Assembly (NCBI RefSeq): GCF_001565895.1
Contig: NZ_LSNE01000011.1
Span: 127,025-191,024 of the forward strand
DNA: 64,000 bases
Source of the DNA: Paraglaciecola hydrolytica
GTDB taxonomy: Bacteria > Pseudomonadota > Gammaproteobacteria > Enterobacterales > Alteromonadaceae
Reading direction: 5' to 3'
Shown here: positions 26,473 through 35,209 of the stretch, one piece after another
Layout of the letters: each line of letters begins with the position of its first letter
How positions within the stretch are numbered: position 1 is the stretch's first letter
Position numbers and translations under genes: made by a program
The notes under the pieces: model-generated
Told to the model about the DNA's origin: nothing
The model's database searches: none
What the model saw: only the letters and a program-made list of their open reading frames with translations

Positions 26473-27795
26473 ATGTTGATCCTTTGGCTGATACTGAGTG
26501 TTGTTGCAATTGTAGGGTTAACTACCAAGTTAAAGGTTCACCCTTTTATCGCCTTGTTGTTAGTGGCCTTAGCTTATGGTTTTGTGGCTGGCATGCCAAG
26601 TGATGTCATTATTACTTCGGTTAACGAAGGTTTTGGCAAAACCTTAGGTAGCATCGGATTATTAATAGTATTGGGCGTGATCATTGGCGCGTTTATGGAA
26701 AGCTCTGGCGCTGCTTATACCATAGCAGACTGGGTGCTCAGTAAAGTAGGGCGCAAACGTGTACCTCAGTCTATGGGCTTGATGGGCTATTTGGTGTCTA
26801 TTCCAGTCTACGCTGATAGTGGTTTTTTATTGTTACAGCCACTGAATAAAAGCTTGTCAAAAAAGGCCAAAATTTCTCTTTCTGGTTCGGCCATTGCGCT
26901 AGCGATGGGATTAACTGCTTCACATACCATGGTGCCTCCTACACCAGGGCCGATTGCCGCTGCGGGCATACTTGAAGCGGATTTGGGTTTGGTCTTGGCC
27001 TTGGGAATTCCTGTTAGTTTGTTCGCGTTGTTTTTTGCCATATTGTTTGCGGTTAAGTATGTCGGGCGCACTTATATTGATCCCAATCCCCAAATTAGTG
27101 AAAAAGAGTTAGCCACTATCCACCAAGCAGCGCCTAGGCTTGGGTTATCCGCTTTACCGATTTTAGTCCCTATTGGTTTGATTTTATTACGTTCTTTGTC
27201 ACAGGCTTTGGAGTGGCAAGGGATGATGAGTGAATGCACAAACTTTTTAGGTACGCCCTTTGTGGCATTACTCATTGGAGTATTTTTAGCCTTACTGCTG
27301 CCTAAGAAGCTTAACTGTGAGATGTTGTCTAGCGAAGGCCTAATCGGTAAGGCGATAATGAGTGCCTCTTCTATTTTATTGATCACTGGCGCAGGTGGCA
27401 TATTTGGCAAAGTTTTACAAAATTCAGGTATTGCTGACTTATTAGCTGAGGTGTTATCTGGGGTAAGTTTAGGGATTTTTCTGCCATTTTTATTAGCTGC
27501 TGCGATAAAAAGCGCGCAGGGTTCATCAACCGTGGCGCTTATCACGACGGCCTCGATTATCGCTCCTTTAAGCACGACTTTGGGTTTTGTGGATGACTGG
27601 CAAAAAGCCATGTTGGTGATTGCGATCGGCGCAGGATCCGCTGTGGTATCCCATGCTAACGACAGCTTTTTTTGGGTAGTCACACAAATGTCAGGCATGG
27701 ACGTAAAACAAGGGTATCGCATGCACAGTTTAGGCACACTGGTGTTAGGCGGCAGCGCTATCTGTGGTTTATTTATTATCGATATGCTGTTTTAA
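26473..27795 (+). CDS. GntP-family gluconate:H+ symporter
   Basis: A 440-residue inner-membrane permease with about 12 helices. GSIGLLIVLGVIIGAFMESSGA, HTMVPPTPGPIAAAGIL and ALAMGLTASHTMVPPTPGP, followed late by ANDSFFWVVTQMSGM, are typical of GntP/GntT/IdnT/DsdX members. It imports gluconate or a related hydroxy acid. GGAGG lies 9 bases before the ATG. Gluconate would feed the Entner-Doudoroff genes at 38-42 kb after phosphorylation, but no gluconokinase gene is in the window, so other substrates such as glycerate or a sugar acid stay open. Confidence 0.9.
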   Translation: MLILWLILSVVAIVGLTTKLKVHPFIALLLVALAYGFVAGMPSDVIITSVNEGFGKTLGSIGLLIVLGVIIGAFMESSGAAYTIADWVLSKVGRKRVPQSMGLMGYLVSIPVYADSGFLLLQPLNKSLSKKAKISLSGSAIALAMGLTASHTMVPPTPGPIAAAGILEADLGLVLALGIPVSLFALFFAILFAVKYVGRTYIDPNPQISEKELATIHQAAPRLGLSALPILVPIGLILLRSLSQALEWQGMMSECTNFLGTPFVALLIGVFLALLLPKKLNCEMLSSEGLIGKAIMSASSILLITGAGGIFGKVLQNSGIADLLAEVLSGVSLGIFLPFLLAAAIKSAQGSSTVALITTASIIAPLSTTLGFVDDWQKAMLVIAIGAGSAVVSHANDSFFWVVTQMSGMDVKQGYRMHSLGTLVLGGSAICGLFIIDMLF

Positions 27796-27802
27796 GTACG
27801 TT

Positions 27803-28067
27803 ATACCAACTCCATTAAATAAATGTACACTCAGCGTGAATTTAAAAGCACATAATCAAGGCGCTTGAATGAAGTAATAGTGGCGCTCTTTCGAGTTCGA
27901 GCAACGCTGAGTATGTGCTTTTAAAACTCGCCCAAAGGGAACGCCCCAGCGGATAAGGCTCTGCGTTCTCGCTATTTGAAAGGGTAATGCCATTCCTGCA
28001 TAGCGACGCCTTGTTCCTTAACCGCTGGACGCGTTCTAAGTGCCTATTTATTTAATGGAATTGGTAT
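27803..28067. mobile_element. MITE-like repeat with terminal inverted repeats
   Basis: ATACCAACTCCATTAAATAA begins at 27803 and its near-perfect inverted copy (TTATTTAATGGAATTGGTAT) ends at 28067, about 265 bases apart. Inside, TTTAAAAGCACATA and TATGTGCTTTTAAA form another 14-bp inverted pair, so most of the element could fold. GTAC flanks both ends within a few bases. No coding capacity. Similar ATACCAATTCCATTAAATAA ends are, to my knowledge, frequent in Alteromonadales genomes. Confidence 0.7.
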
Positions 28068-28231
28068 TAGTACTGTGGTCGATGGTTTATGGCAATTAAA
28101 TGGTCTATGTCCTTAATTTCGTTAAGCGAGAGCGACTTTGGCTAATCGAACTTAAGGGCTATAGTTTGCTTGAAAATTTAACCTAGAAAGCAGCTACAAT
28201 GTTGTTTGATGTATCAAAAGGTCTGTATTTG

Positions 28232-29152
28232 ATGAATAAATTGATAAAATGTATAAGCCTATCTTGCTTATTACTCGCCAGCTTTTCACCCTTAGCCAAG
28301 CAAATAGCCATCACTTTCGACGATGCACCGCGGCCGGATACCACTTACTTGAATAGTGCCGAGCGAAATAAACACTTACTAAGCGCGTTAAACAAACATG
28401 ATGTAACGGCGATGTTTTTTATTACCACTAAACATATGCAAGATGGTCGAGATAAGCGCCTACTTGAATATGCGCAAAGCAATCAATTGTTAGCTAACCA
28501 CTCGCATTCGCATATATCAGCCTACAAAATCCCATCCGCTGACTTTATTGCAGATGTAGCCAAGGCACATCAGATACTACAAACCTATACAAACTATCAT
28601 GCCTATTTTCGATTTCCCTATTTACACCACGGGGATACACGTCAAAAACGTGATGAACTCCGCGCAGGCCTAACAACACTTGGTTTAAAACAGGGCTATA
28701 TCACTATCGATGATTCTGATTGGTATCTTGATTCGTTGTTTCAGCAGGCAGTAACAGCCGACATACCATTGCAACTGGACAGTTGGCGCGAGGTGTACAT
28801 TAACCACATCGTGGCCTCGGCCAACTATTACCAGCAATTAGCTGAGAAAAACCTAATGCAAGCACCTAAGCAAGTGCTATTGCTGCATGAAAATGACTTA
28901 GCCGCTTTGTTTATGGATGAACTTATCCAAGCAATTAAAAAAGATGGTTGGGAGATAATTTCGCCACTTGAAGCTTACCAAGACAAGATCGCCAATCGTT
29001 ATCCCGACACCATGCATAATAACCAAGGACGACTCGCGGCAGTGCTGGCAGAAAAAGGTATTGCACCTAATTCGATGATACAACGCTCTCAAAGACCAGA
29101 GGCCTTAAAAAAACAGCTGGAAAATTTAGGTTTGATACCCGTTTCTGAATAA
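28232..29152 (+). CDS. Secreted polysaccharide deacetylase (NodB-type)
   Basis: About 306 residues with a signal peptide (LIKCISLSCLLLASFSPLAK). The NodB homology domain shows motif 1 ITFDDAP (catalytic and metal Asp), motif 2 NHSHSH (metal His pair) and motif 3 RFPYLHHGD. The later LLLHENDLAALFMDEL contains a motif-5-like Leu-His. It would remove N- or O-acetyl groups from a polysaccharide (CE4-like). I start at ATG 28232 because the signal peptide then begins correctly and AAAAGG lies upstream; ATG 28199 is an alternative. Single gene after the MITE-like element. Confidence 0.83.
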   Translation: MNKLIKCISLSCLLLASFSPLAKQIAITFDDAPRPDTTYLNSAERNKHLLSALNKHDVTAMFFITTKHMQDGRDKRLLEYAQSNQLLANHSHSHISAYKIPSADFIADVAKAHQILQTYTNYHAYFRFPYLHHGDTRQKRDELRAGLTTLGLKQGYITIDDSDWYLDSLFQQAVTADIPLQLDSWREVYINHIVASANYYQQLAEKNLMQAPKQVLLLHENDLAALFMDELIQAIKKDGWEIISPLEAYQDKIANRYPDTMHNNQGRLAAVLAEKGIAPNSMIQRSQRPEALKKQLENLGLIPVSE

Positions 29153-29198
29153 GGCATCACTAAGGTTAAAAAACTCATTCAAGAATTAGGAGACGAAC

Positions 29199-29615
29199 AT
29201 GGCTGAAAACAAAACCCAAGCAACTTCCGCATCAGTTGCAGACTTTATCGCTACGGTCAGTAATGAGCGCCGTAGAGCAGATACCTTAACCGTTTTACAA
29301 ATATATAAAGAGCTAACTGGCCATCCTCCCGTAATGTGGGGGCCTTCCATTATTGGCTTTGGCGAACGTCACTATGCTTATGAAAGTGGTCGTGAAGGCA
29401 GCATTGCCGCAGCCGGTTTTTCACCTCGCAAAACAAATTTAGCGTTTTATGTGGGGAGCAATTTTGCTGGTGCCGAAGCGCTTTATAAGCGTTTAGGAAA
29501 ACATAAAAAAGCAGTCTCCTGTCTTTATATCAATAAACTCACCGACATTGACGAACAAGTATTAAGAGAAATTATTGCAAAAGATTATGCGCAAAGCATG
29601 GCTAACAAAGGATAG
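29199..29615 (+). CDS. DUF1801 family protein
   Basis: A 138-residue soluble protein with the DUF1801 pattern: ADTLTVLQIYKELTGHPPVMWGPSIIGFG, then ESGREGSIAAAGFSPRKTNLAFYV. The structural family (YdhG/YyaQ-like) has no firm function. AGGAG lies 7 bases before the ATG. Downstream, five bases after the stop, a broken alpha/beta-hydrolase gene begins, so the two were probably one operon. Confidence 0.85.
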   Translation: MAENKTQATSASVADFIATVSNERRRADTLTVLQIYKELTGHPPVMWGPSIIGFGERHYAYESGREGSIAAAGFSPRKTNLAFYVGSNFAGAEALYKRLGKHKKAVSCLYINKLTDIDEQVLREIIAKDYAQSMANKG

Positions 29616-29619
29616 AAAT

Positions 29620-29980
29620 TGAAGTTGGTACTATTACCCGTTGTGGATGGAACAGGGATTTTATTTGCGTCACTTTTAGCTAACTTTCAAGGTATGGATA
29701 CGGTTGTTTTATCGTTGCCATAAGAAGGCTTGCAAGACTATGGTTCTCTTGCAAAATGTATTTTCAACAGTCTTCCTCATGAAGACGTTATTCTTGTTGC
29801 AGAGTCCTTCTTTGCAGGTATCGCAGCGCTACTTTCGCAGCAGTCAGTTGCGCATTTGAAAGCATAATATTTGTCGCTGTGTTGTTATCGGGGCCTCAAA
29901 AGTTGCTCGCTTACTTAGCGTCGTTTTTGCCAATTCACAATTTGGTTCATCTACCTTTATCTGACTGCGTCTGTAAATAA
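29620..29980 (+). pseudogene. Broken alpha/beta-hydrolase gene
   Basis: Starting at a TTG, the frame reads LKLVLLPVVDGTGILFASLL...TVVLSLP and is then stopped by TAA at 29721-29723. It continues in frame (DYGSLAKCIFNSLPHEDVILVAESFFAGIAALLSQQ) until about 29862, where a frameshift moves it into another frame (IFVAVLLSGPQKLL, then YLASFLPIHNLVHLP), ending at 29980. The parent family has an ESFSGG nucleophile elbow; here it reads AESFFAG. The C-terminal half is missing. Three independent lesions make it a decayed gene. Confidence 0.8.
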
Positions 29981-30013
29981 TTTTTTAGCTTTAAAACCAC
30001 AAACCCCTCAAGT

Positions 30014-30577
30014 ATGAGTGCCAGCAATCGATACAGTAAGCAGGATATTGTATGGAGTTGTTGTTTGCAGAATGTTGATTCGACACCTGAGTCTGGCTCG
30101 GTTTTTAATGAGCAGTTTAGGGACCTTGAATACAATGGTGAGCTGAATCAGGCCACTGCCCATGGTGCAAAATTTGCGCTGTTGTTGGCGATGCTTGAGC
30201 AAAATAGCCTGTTGCGACCAACTATTGCCAAGGATGAGGATAGGGCGGAGGATAAATATCAAAATGATATTGCTGCCTTGTCTTTCTATCGCTCTGCGCC
30301 TTTGGCAGCTGACCAGCAATATTGGTCCAAAGTGACACTGACTGAAAATTTTATTCAAAGTGGCGAGCTGGAAAATGCCAAGTTGTGGTTGACCATGCAT
30401 CCCGAGCCTTTGTCGTTATATAACGATGCCTTACATATCCCTGAAGCGATACTTGAAAATTGTGCTTTGCATGTACGTGAGCGATTGAAACAGGCTCAGC
30501 AAAAACAGTTTGAGCAGGATGCCACGGGTTTATACGATATTTTGCAAGATGTAGCACCTTTGCACGTTGCTGCTTAA
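30014..30577 (+). CDS. VC2046/SO_2500 family conserved protein
   Basis: A 187-residue soluble protein, function unknown. ELNQATAHGAKFALLLAMLEQ and YWSKVTLTENFIQSGELENAKLWLTMHPEPLS match the conserved gammaproteobacterial family named after VC2046 and SO_2500, in which the early part is helical and carries a small internal-repeat pattern. The start is chosen as the first ATG; its ribosome site is weak. A strong hairpin at 30599-30624 ends it. Confidence 0.75.
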   Translation: MSASNRYSKQDIVWSCCLQNVDSTPESGSVFNEQFRDLEYNGELNQATAHGAKFALLLAMLEQNSLLRPTIAKDEDRAEDKYQNDIAALSFYRSAPLAADQQYWSKVTLTENFIQSGELENAKLWLTMHPEPLSLYNDALHIPEAILENCALHVRERLKQAQQKQFEQDATGLYDILQDVAPLHVAA

Positions 30578-30598
30578 GTTTCGTGCCATTACTAATAA

Positions 30599-30624
30599 AT
30601 AAGGGAGCAAAGGCTCCCTTATTC
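30599..30624. terminator. Bidirectional rho-independent terminator
   Basis: AATAAGGGAGC (30599-30609) pairs with GCTCCCTTATT (30614-30624) across a four-base loop. It lies just after the VC2046-family stop and before the convergent CBS-domain gene. Confidence 0.65.
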
Positions 30625-30762
30625 ATAATCCAGCATCTTCAGGTTGCTTGGGTGTATATCTTTACCCCATTATCAATGGAATAGCAGTTAGGCGGCAAAG
30701 GACTCAGCTCCATGAACTTAGCTTTACTTAGTGTTAAGTAATTCATATCACGGAGATTGAAC

Positions 30763-30796
30763 GCAGCCAACAACGCTTCGGTTTCAAGGATGAAGG
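30763..30796. repeat. Short dispersed repeat, copy 1
   Basis: GCAGCC, CAACG and GTTTCAAGGATGAAGG occur in the same order at 33500-33533, both times just past the 3' end of a minus-strand gene. About 34 bases each. Confidence 0.5.
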
Positions 30797-30805
30797 CGAT
30801 AAGGT

Positions 30806-31393
30806 TTAACTTAATTCGTAATGTTCATGAATAACGTTAAAAATATCTTTAAAACTATGGGCTGTGGCGTTGATATCCACAGGGATTTGCAAAGCTCTGC
30901 CAATATCGGCGGCTGAGATTGCGCCACGTATGTTTTTATCGTTGTCATAGACTAAGAGGTGCTGTTCACCTAAGGCGCGCATGGTCGCTAATACATCACC
31001 TATGTTAGAGCATTGAATTTTACTTAACCTTACAGCGTGAAGTTCAGAGATCTTAACCATCACATCGCCAACACTAACATCAGTGCGTTTTACACCTTTA
31101 AGATTGGCAGCCATTAACACTTTACGACTTAGTAAATCGCTAAGGTTAACGATGCCCACTAGGTTGAGATTTTTATCTATTACCAGTTTTGATCTGACGT
31201 GTATTTTGTCCATGATACGTAAGGCTTCGTCAACCGAGGTATCAAGTTCGATAATACGTGGGCTGCGGCGGCTGAAATCGGTCATCACAAAAGTCGCAGG
31301 GCTTTCTAGTTGTAAGGGTTCTACTACGTCATTCACTCGTAAGGTTTGTACTTGTGACAAAGGGATAGACGTCAATGTTTTAAAACTGCTCAT
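30806..31393 (-). CDS. Tandem CBS-domain protein
   Basis: A 195-residue cytoplasmic protein consisting almost only of a CBS pair: first CBS about residues 32-88 (VDEALRIMDKIHVRSKLVIDKNLNLVGIVNLSDLL), second about 105-168 (IGDVLATMRALGEQHLLVYDNDKNIRGAISAADI). Such pairs bind adenosyl nucleotides and usually regulate a partner; none is evident here. GGAGAATTACC precedes the ATG. A small membrane protein gene 44 bases upstream on the same strand probably belongs to the same operon. Confidence 0.88.
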   Translation of the reverse strand: MSSFKTLTSIPLSQVQTLRVNDVVEPLQLESPATFVMTDFSRRSPRIIELDTSVDEALRIMDKIHVRSKLVIDKNLNLVGIVNLSDLLSRKVLMAANLKGVKRTDVSVGDVMVKISELHAVRLSKIQCSNIGDVLATMRALGEQHLLVYDNDKNIRGAISAADIGRALQIPVDINATAHSFKDIFNVIHEHYELS

Positions 31394-31437
31394 GGTAATT
31401 CTCCAACGAAAACAAAAAAGTGGTTTTTTAGTAAGTG

Positions 31438-31758
31438 TTAGAGTTGTGCAGGCGGGGCTCTGGATTGTGGAACTAAAACGTGACTAGAAGTTGCAGGTAA
31501 TACCACAGTGTCAGCGTCAACCCAGCCAGTAAGTTCGCCACGTTGAAACTGAGTAGCGGGTATGGCTTGGTCAAAATCGTTAAAATCTACGCTAAGTTCA
31601 GTGACATCAAATACCGATTGATTAACACCGACAAAGGTTTTTTCTATGGCTGTTGCTTTAAAACTGAGTTGCCAAGCTAACAACAACATCAGCAAAGTAC
31701 TGGCGACAAAACCTAGGACTCTGTTACGTGGTATTGATGTTAGTTGAAGTAACTGCAT
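31438..31758 (-). CDS. Small single-pass membrane protein, unknown
   Basis: A 106-residue protein: a short N-terminal cytoplasmic part, one helix at about 14-33 (VLGFVASTLLMLLLAWQLSF) and a periplasmic tail of ~70 residues with no cysteines and a PAT.F.RGELTGWVDADTVVLP segment. I do not recognise a domain. AAGG lies upstream of the ATG. It precedes the CBS-domain gene in the same direction. Confidence 0.6.
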   Translation of the reverse strand: MQLLQLTSIPRNRVLGFVASTLLMLLLAWQLSFKATAIEKTFVGVNQSVFDVTELSVDFNDFDQAIPATQFQRGELTGWVDADTVVLPATSSHVLVPQSRAPPAQL

Positions 31759-32091
31759 TTTTTGCCTTACTTAATTAAGCTTTGCTCACTAAGTGTCGAT
31801 TTATTTGAACGGACTGGCATAGCCTTAACCAAATGGCCTGATCGAAGTGAGTTAATGACCACCACACCTCAATCTTTTCTTAACTATATAGATAAGTCCT
31901 TAGGGCAAACTTATCAACTATAAATTTTTTTATTTAATAAAATACACAAATAACTCCAGCTAATTAGAGATTTTGTGGCGAATATTTGCCCATTTTGGTC
32001 TCTGAGTGTGGTATCCCATGGCATGTTTTGCTATATTCCGCGTCCTTTTTTTGCTCTGGGATTGCGTCCCAATTCGCAAGGTATTGTTGTT
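31759..32091. other. Divergent promoter region before trhO
   Basis: About 330 bases, AT-rich, between the small membrane-protein gene and trhO. It holds the extended -10 described separately at 32029-32037. The 39 in-frame codons before the trhO start are not conserved in the family and are counted as leader. No other element is recognised. Confidence 0.4.
32029..32037 (+). promoter_or_regulatory. Extended -10 promoter of trhO
   Basis: TGcTATATT is a good extended -10; GTGGTA 18 bases upstream is only a poor -35. The trhO ATG follows at 32092. Confidence 0.4.
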
Positions 32092-33087
32092 ATGTCTAAA
32101 TTTGTTGTGTGTGCGTTATATAAGTTTGTGAGTTTAGAAAATTTTGAAGATCTGCGTCAGCCTTTACAGCAGTTTATGGAAGACAGAAATATCAAAGGAA
32201 CGTTGTTATTAGCGTCTGAAGGCATTAACGGCACAGTGTCTGGCACCCGTGAAACCATCAATGAGTTGCTGGCTTATTTAAACCTTGATCCTCGTATTAA
32301 TCCGATTACTCATAAAGAATCACTGGATGAAACTCAGCCCTTTCATCGCATCAAAGTAAAACTCAAAAAAGAAATCGTCACTATGGGGGTTGAGGGCATC
32401 GATCCGCGTAAAACGGTGGGTACTTATGTGCAACCTGCCGATTGGAATGCGCTTATTTCAGACCCAGACGTGGTGGTGATTGATACCCGTAACGATTACG
32501 AAATTGAGATCGGTACTTTTACACATGCGATCAATCCCAAAACGGAATCATTTAGAGAATTTCCCCAATACGTTAAAGACAATCTTGATCCGGCTAAAAA
32601 TAAAAAAGTCGCGATGTTTTGTACAGGCGGTATCCGCTGTGAAAAATCCACTGCCTATTTAAAAGAACAAGGTTTTGACCAGGTGTTCCATCTTGCTGGT
32701 GGTATTTTGAAATATTTAGAAGAAGTGCCACAAGAGCAAAGTTTGTGGCAGGGTGATTGTTTTGTATTTGATAACCGTGTGGCGGTAAATCACGATTTGC
32801 AAAAAAGTGACTATGACCAATGTTATGGTTGTCGTTTACCCATTACCGAAGAGGACAAACAAAGCCCTCAATATGAATCAGGGGTGAGTTGCCCAAAATG
32901 TTATGGTAAACACAGTGACGATCAACTTGCTCGTTTTCGTGAACGGGAAAAACAAGTTAAGCTGGCCAAAGCGCGGGAAGAAGAGCATCTTGGTTTAGAC
33001 GCTCGTAAAGCAATTAAGCTAAGGCGTCAGCAAAAAGCAGCAGCTCGCAGAGCACAACGTACAGCAATGGGTAAAAGTAACGGCTAA
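32092..33087 (+). CDS. trhO: tRNA uridine(34) hydroxylase TrhO (rhodanese family)
   Basis: A 331-residue enzyme that makes 5-hydroxyuridine at tRNA position 34 (family knowledge, E. coli YceA). The N-terminal acylphosphatase-like UPF0176 domain (VVCALYKFV, then [18 protein letters not shown]) is followed by a rhodanese domain with the catalytic Cys in [18 protein letters not shown]-terminal cysteine motif CYGC...SCPKCYG could bind a metal. The tail is basic ([13 protein letters not shown]). ATG 32092 begins [11 protein letters not shown] as in homologues; 39 earlier in-frame codons are rejected. Confidence 0.93.
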   Translation: MSKFVVCALYKFVSLENFEDLRQPLQQFMEDRNIKGTLLLASEGINGTVSGTRETINELLAYLNLDPRINPITHKESLDETQPFHRIKVKLKKEIVTMGVEGIDPRKTVGTYVQPADWNALISDPDVVVIDTRNDYEIEIGTFTHAINPKTESFREFPQYVKDNLDPAKNKKVAMFCTGGIRCEKSTAYLKEQGFDQVFHLAGGILKYLEEVPQEQSLWQGDCFVFDNRVAVNHDLQKSDYDQCYGCRLPITEEDKQSPQYESGVSCPKCYGKHSDDQLARFREREKQVKLAKAREEEHLGLDARKAIKLRRQQKAAARRAQRTAMGKSNG

Positions 33088-33155
33088 TTCCACCTAGACA
33101 CTTACTGGTTTAAAACGGTAAACTTACTGTAACAAAACTAAACGCTGAACTGACT

Positions 33156-33404
33156 ATGTCTGAACAAAAAACGCTTCCAGCAGAAAAAATTGCTGAAATT
33201 CGCAAAGAATTTGATTTCTTTGATGCTGACGGAAACGGAGAAATTGCTCTCCCAGAATTTATTGAGCTATTAACAATATTATCGCCTAAAACTAAGGCTA
33301 GCCACGTTGAAGAAGGTTTTAATCTGATTGACGAAAACCGTGACGGGTCGATCGATTTTGCAGAATTTTTAGAATGGTGGCAACAATCTTGGTGGGAATA
33401 CTAA
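33156..33404 (+). CDS. Small EF-hand calcium-binding protein
   Basis: An 82-residue protein of two EF-hands: loop 1 DADGNGEIALPEF (residues about 23-35) and loop 2 DENRDGSIDFAEF (about 57-69), each with acidic ligands at positions 1, 3, 5, 9/12. No signal peptide, so cytoplasmic. It is calmodulin-like in layout and is a common but uncharacterised small gene in Alteromonadales. A terminator follows immediately. Confidence 0.85.
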   Translation: MSEQKTLPAEKIAEIRKEFDFFDADGNGEIALPEFIELLTILSPKTKASHVEEGFNLIDENRDGSIDFAEFLEWWQQSWWEY

Positions 33405-33432
33405 GCCATTATTGGATTACACATTCCAGAAT

Positions 33433-33464
33433 AAAAAAAACCAATCAATTGATTGGTTTTTTTT
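33433..33464. terminator. Strong bidirectional rho-independent terminator
   Basis: AAACCAATCAATTGATTGGTTT is a near-continuous palindrome flanked by A-run on the left and a long T-run on the right, between the EF-hand gene and convergent pykA. Confidence 0.85.
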
Positions 33465-33499
33465 TATTAACTTGTAGAGCGCGGCTGGATCGAATGAGT

Positions 33500-33533
33500 G
33501 CAGCCGGCAAACGTGCTGTTTCAAGGATGAAGG
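33500..33533. repeat. Short dispersed repeat, copy 2
   Basis: Matches 30763-30796, sharing GCAGCC and GTTTCAAGGATGAAGG. It lies just beyond the pykA stop. Confidence 0.5.
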
Positions 33534-33537
33534 GTAG

Positions 33538-34971
33538 TTACGCCGTAACTATCTTACAGGCGTTAGTACCACCGACAGTTTCCATCGCATCACCGTAAGT
33601 CATGATAAATTGGTCACCTTTTTCAATCAGACCTAATTCTAACATGATGGTTACTACATCATTTTTAAGCTGACCTGGGTCGCTGCCTCTAGAATCAAAA
33701 AATACCGGTTTAACACCACGATATAAGGCCATGATGTTCAATGTGCTTTCATGACGAGATAAGGCGTAAATGGGTAAAGAGGTAGTAATACGTGACATTA
33801 ACAATGGCGTACTACCACTTTCTGTCAGTGCCACTATGGCTTTAATGGTTTTTAAATGATTGGCTGCATAAACGGCACTCAAAGCAGTGGTTTCACTGAT
33901 CGAATTGAAGTTTTCATCCATGCGGTGTTTGGAAATTTTAATGCTGGGATGGGTTTCTGCACCGATACAAACACGGGCCATGGCGGCAACGGTTTCTACT
34001 GGGAATTCACCTGCTGCAGTTTCGGCAGATAACATTACTGCATCTGTGCCATCCAATACTGCGTTGGCCACGTCCATTACTTCGGCACGCGTAGGCATGG
34101 GGCTAGTGATCATCGATTCCATCATTTGGGTGGCAGTGATAACCACTTTGTTCAATTGACGTGAACGAGAGATTAATTTCTTCTGTACACCGACTAATTC
34201 TGCATCACCGATTTCTACACCTAAGTCACCACGAGCAACCATAACTGCGTCAGACGCTTCAATAATGTCATCCATCGCTTCGTCGCTAGCAACCGCTTCA
34301 GCACGTTCAACCTTGGCACACATCATCGCATTACAACCAGCTGCAACAGCTAACTGACGGGCATAACGCATATCAGCCCCATTACGTGGGAAAGATACGG
34401 CTAAATAATCAACACCAATTTTTGCTGCTGTTTTAATGTCTTCTTTGTCTTTATCAGTCAAGGCTTCGGCAGATAGACCACCACCTAAACGGTTGATACC
34501 TTTATTGTTAGATAACTTACCAGACACCGTGACGACAGTATTAATCTTGTTGCCTTGTACATCGATAACTCTTAATTGAATGCGACCGTCATCTAACAAG
34601 AGTAAGTCGCCAGTGCTAACATCACTGGGTAGGGCTTTATAATCAATACCCACAGCTTGTTGATTACCGATATTACGATCCATATCAGCATCAAGGATAA
34701 ACTTGTCGCCGATTTTTAAAATGATTGAACCGTTTTCGAACTTGGCTACACGAATTTTGGGACCCTGCAAGTCACCCAAAATTGCCACATACTTGCCCAA
34801 TTTTTTAGCAGCTTGGCGCACTCGATTAGCACGTTGAATATGATCGTCCGCAGTACCGTGGGAGAAGTTCATGCGCACTACATTAGCGCCAGCGGCTAAT
34901 ATGGCTTCAATTTGTTCAACGCTGTCAGTAGATGGACCTAAAGTTGCGAGTATTTTTGTACGTCTTAACAT
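33538..34971 (-). CDS. pykA: Pyruvate kinase, PykA type
   Basis: A 477-residue enzyme converting phosphoenolpyruvate and ADP to pyruvate and ATP. Typical motifs: [52 protein letters not shown] and [10 protein letters not shown]. Sequence is closer to E. coli PykA (AMP-activated) than PykF. The start has an AAGGTAATC ribosome site. Downstream is the bidirectional terminator. A HexR-like palindrome lies about 140 bases upstream, in line with HexR control of pykA known in Shewanella. Confidence 0.96.
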   Translation of the reverse strand: MLRRTKILATLGPSTDSVEQIEAILAAGANVVRMNFSHGTADDHIQRANRVRQAAKKLGKYVAILGDLQGPKIRVAKFENGSIILKIGDKFILDADMDRNIGNQQAVGIDYKALPSDVSTGDLLLLDDGRIQLRVIDVQGNKINTVVTVSGKLSNNKGINRLGGGLSAEALTDKDKEDIKTAAKIGVDYLAVSFPRNGADMRYARQLAVAAGCNAMMCAKVERAEAVASDEAMDDIIEASDAVMVARGDLGVEIGDAELVGVQKKLISRSRQLNKVVITATQMMESMITSPMPTRAEVMDVANAVLDGTDAVMLSAETAAGEFPVETVAAMARVCIGAETHPSIKISKHRMDENFNSISETTALSAVYAANHLKTIKAIVALTESGSTPLLMSRITTSLPIYALSRHESTLNIMALYRGVKPVFFDSRGSDPGQLKNDVVTIMLELGLIEKGDQFIMTYGDAMETVGGTNACKIVTA

Positions 34972-35099
34972 GATTACCTTGCCTTTAATTGATGGCGATT
35001 GTCGTAATGAGAAAGTGTTATATGCATAGTGGTACTAGAATGGTTAACATTTAATCAGCTGAATAATGTAATAAAGTGCTTAACTTCAGAGTGATAAAC

Positions 35100-35132
35100 C
35101 TACCATTCTGTAATTTTATTACAAAATGGTAG
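35100..35132. promoter_or_regulatory. HexR-like operator between pykA and hexR, inside a 33-bp palindrome
   Basis: TGTAATTTTATTACA (35109-35123) is a perfect palindrome of the HexR type. It is extended outward to CTACCATTCTGTAAT at 35100-35114 against ATTACAAAATGGTAG at 35118-35132, with one mismatch in 15 pairs. It lies about 130 bases before the pykA start and beyond the hexR stop. Confidence 0.7.
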
Positions 35133-35209
35133 TGCATTCATAAGATAATGTGAAACTTTTCCCTTCTTTTATTTGGTTTTTTGTGAAAAAAGTTCAGTTT
35201 TTAATGTTA

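Noticed and set aside
27072-27737. 221-codon minus-strand frame
   Set aside because: Antisense of the GntP permease gene, whose motifs are unmistakable; the antisense product has no membrane or domain pattern.
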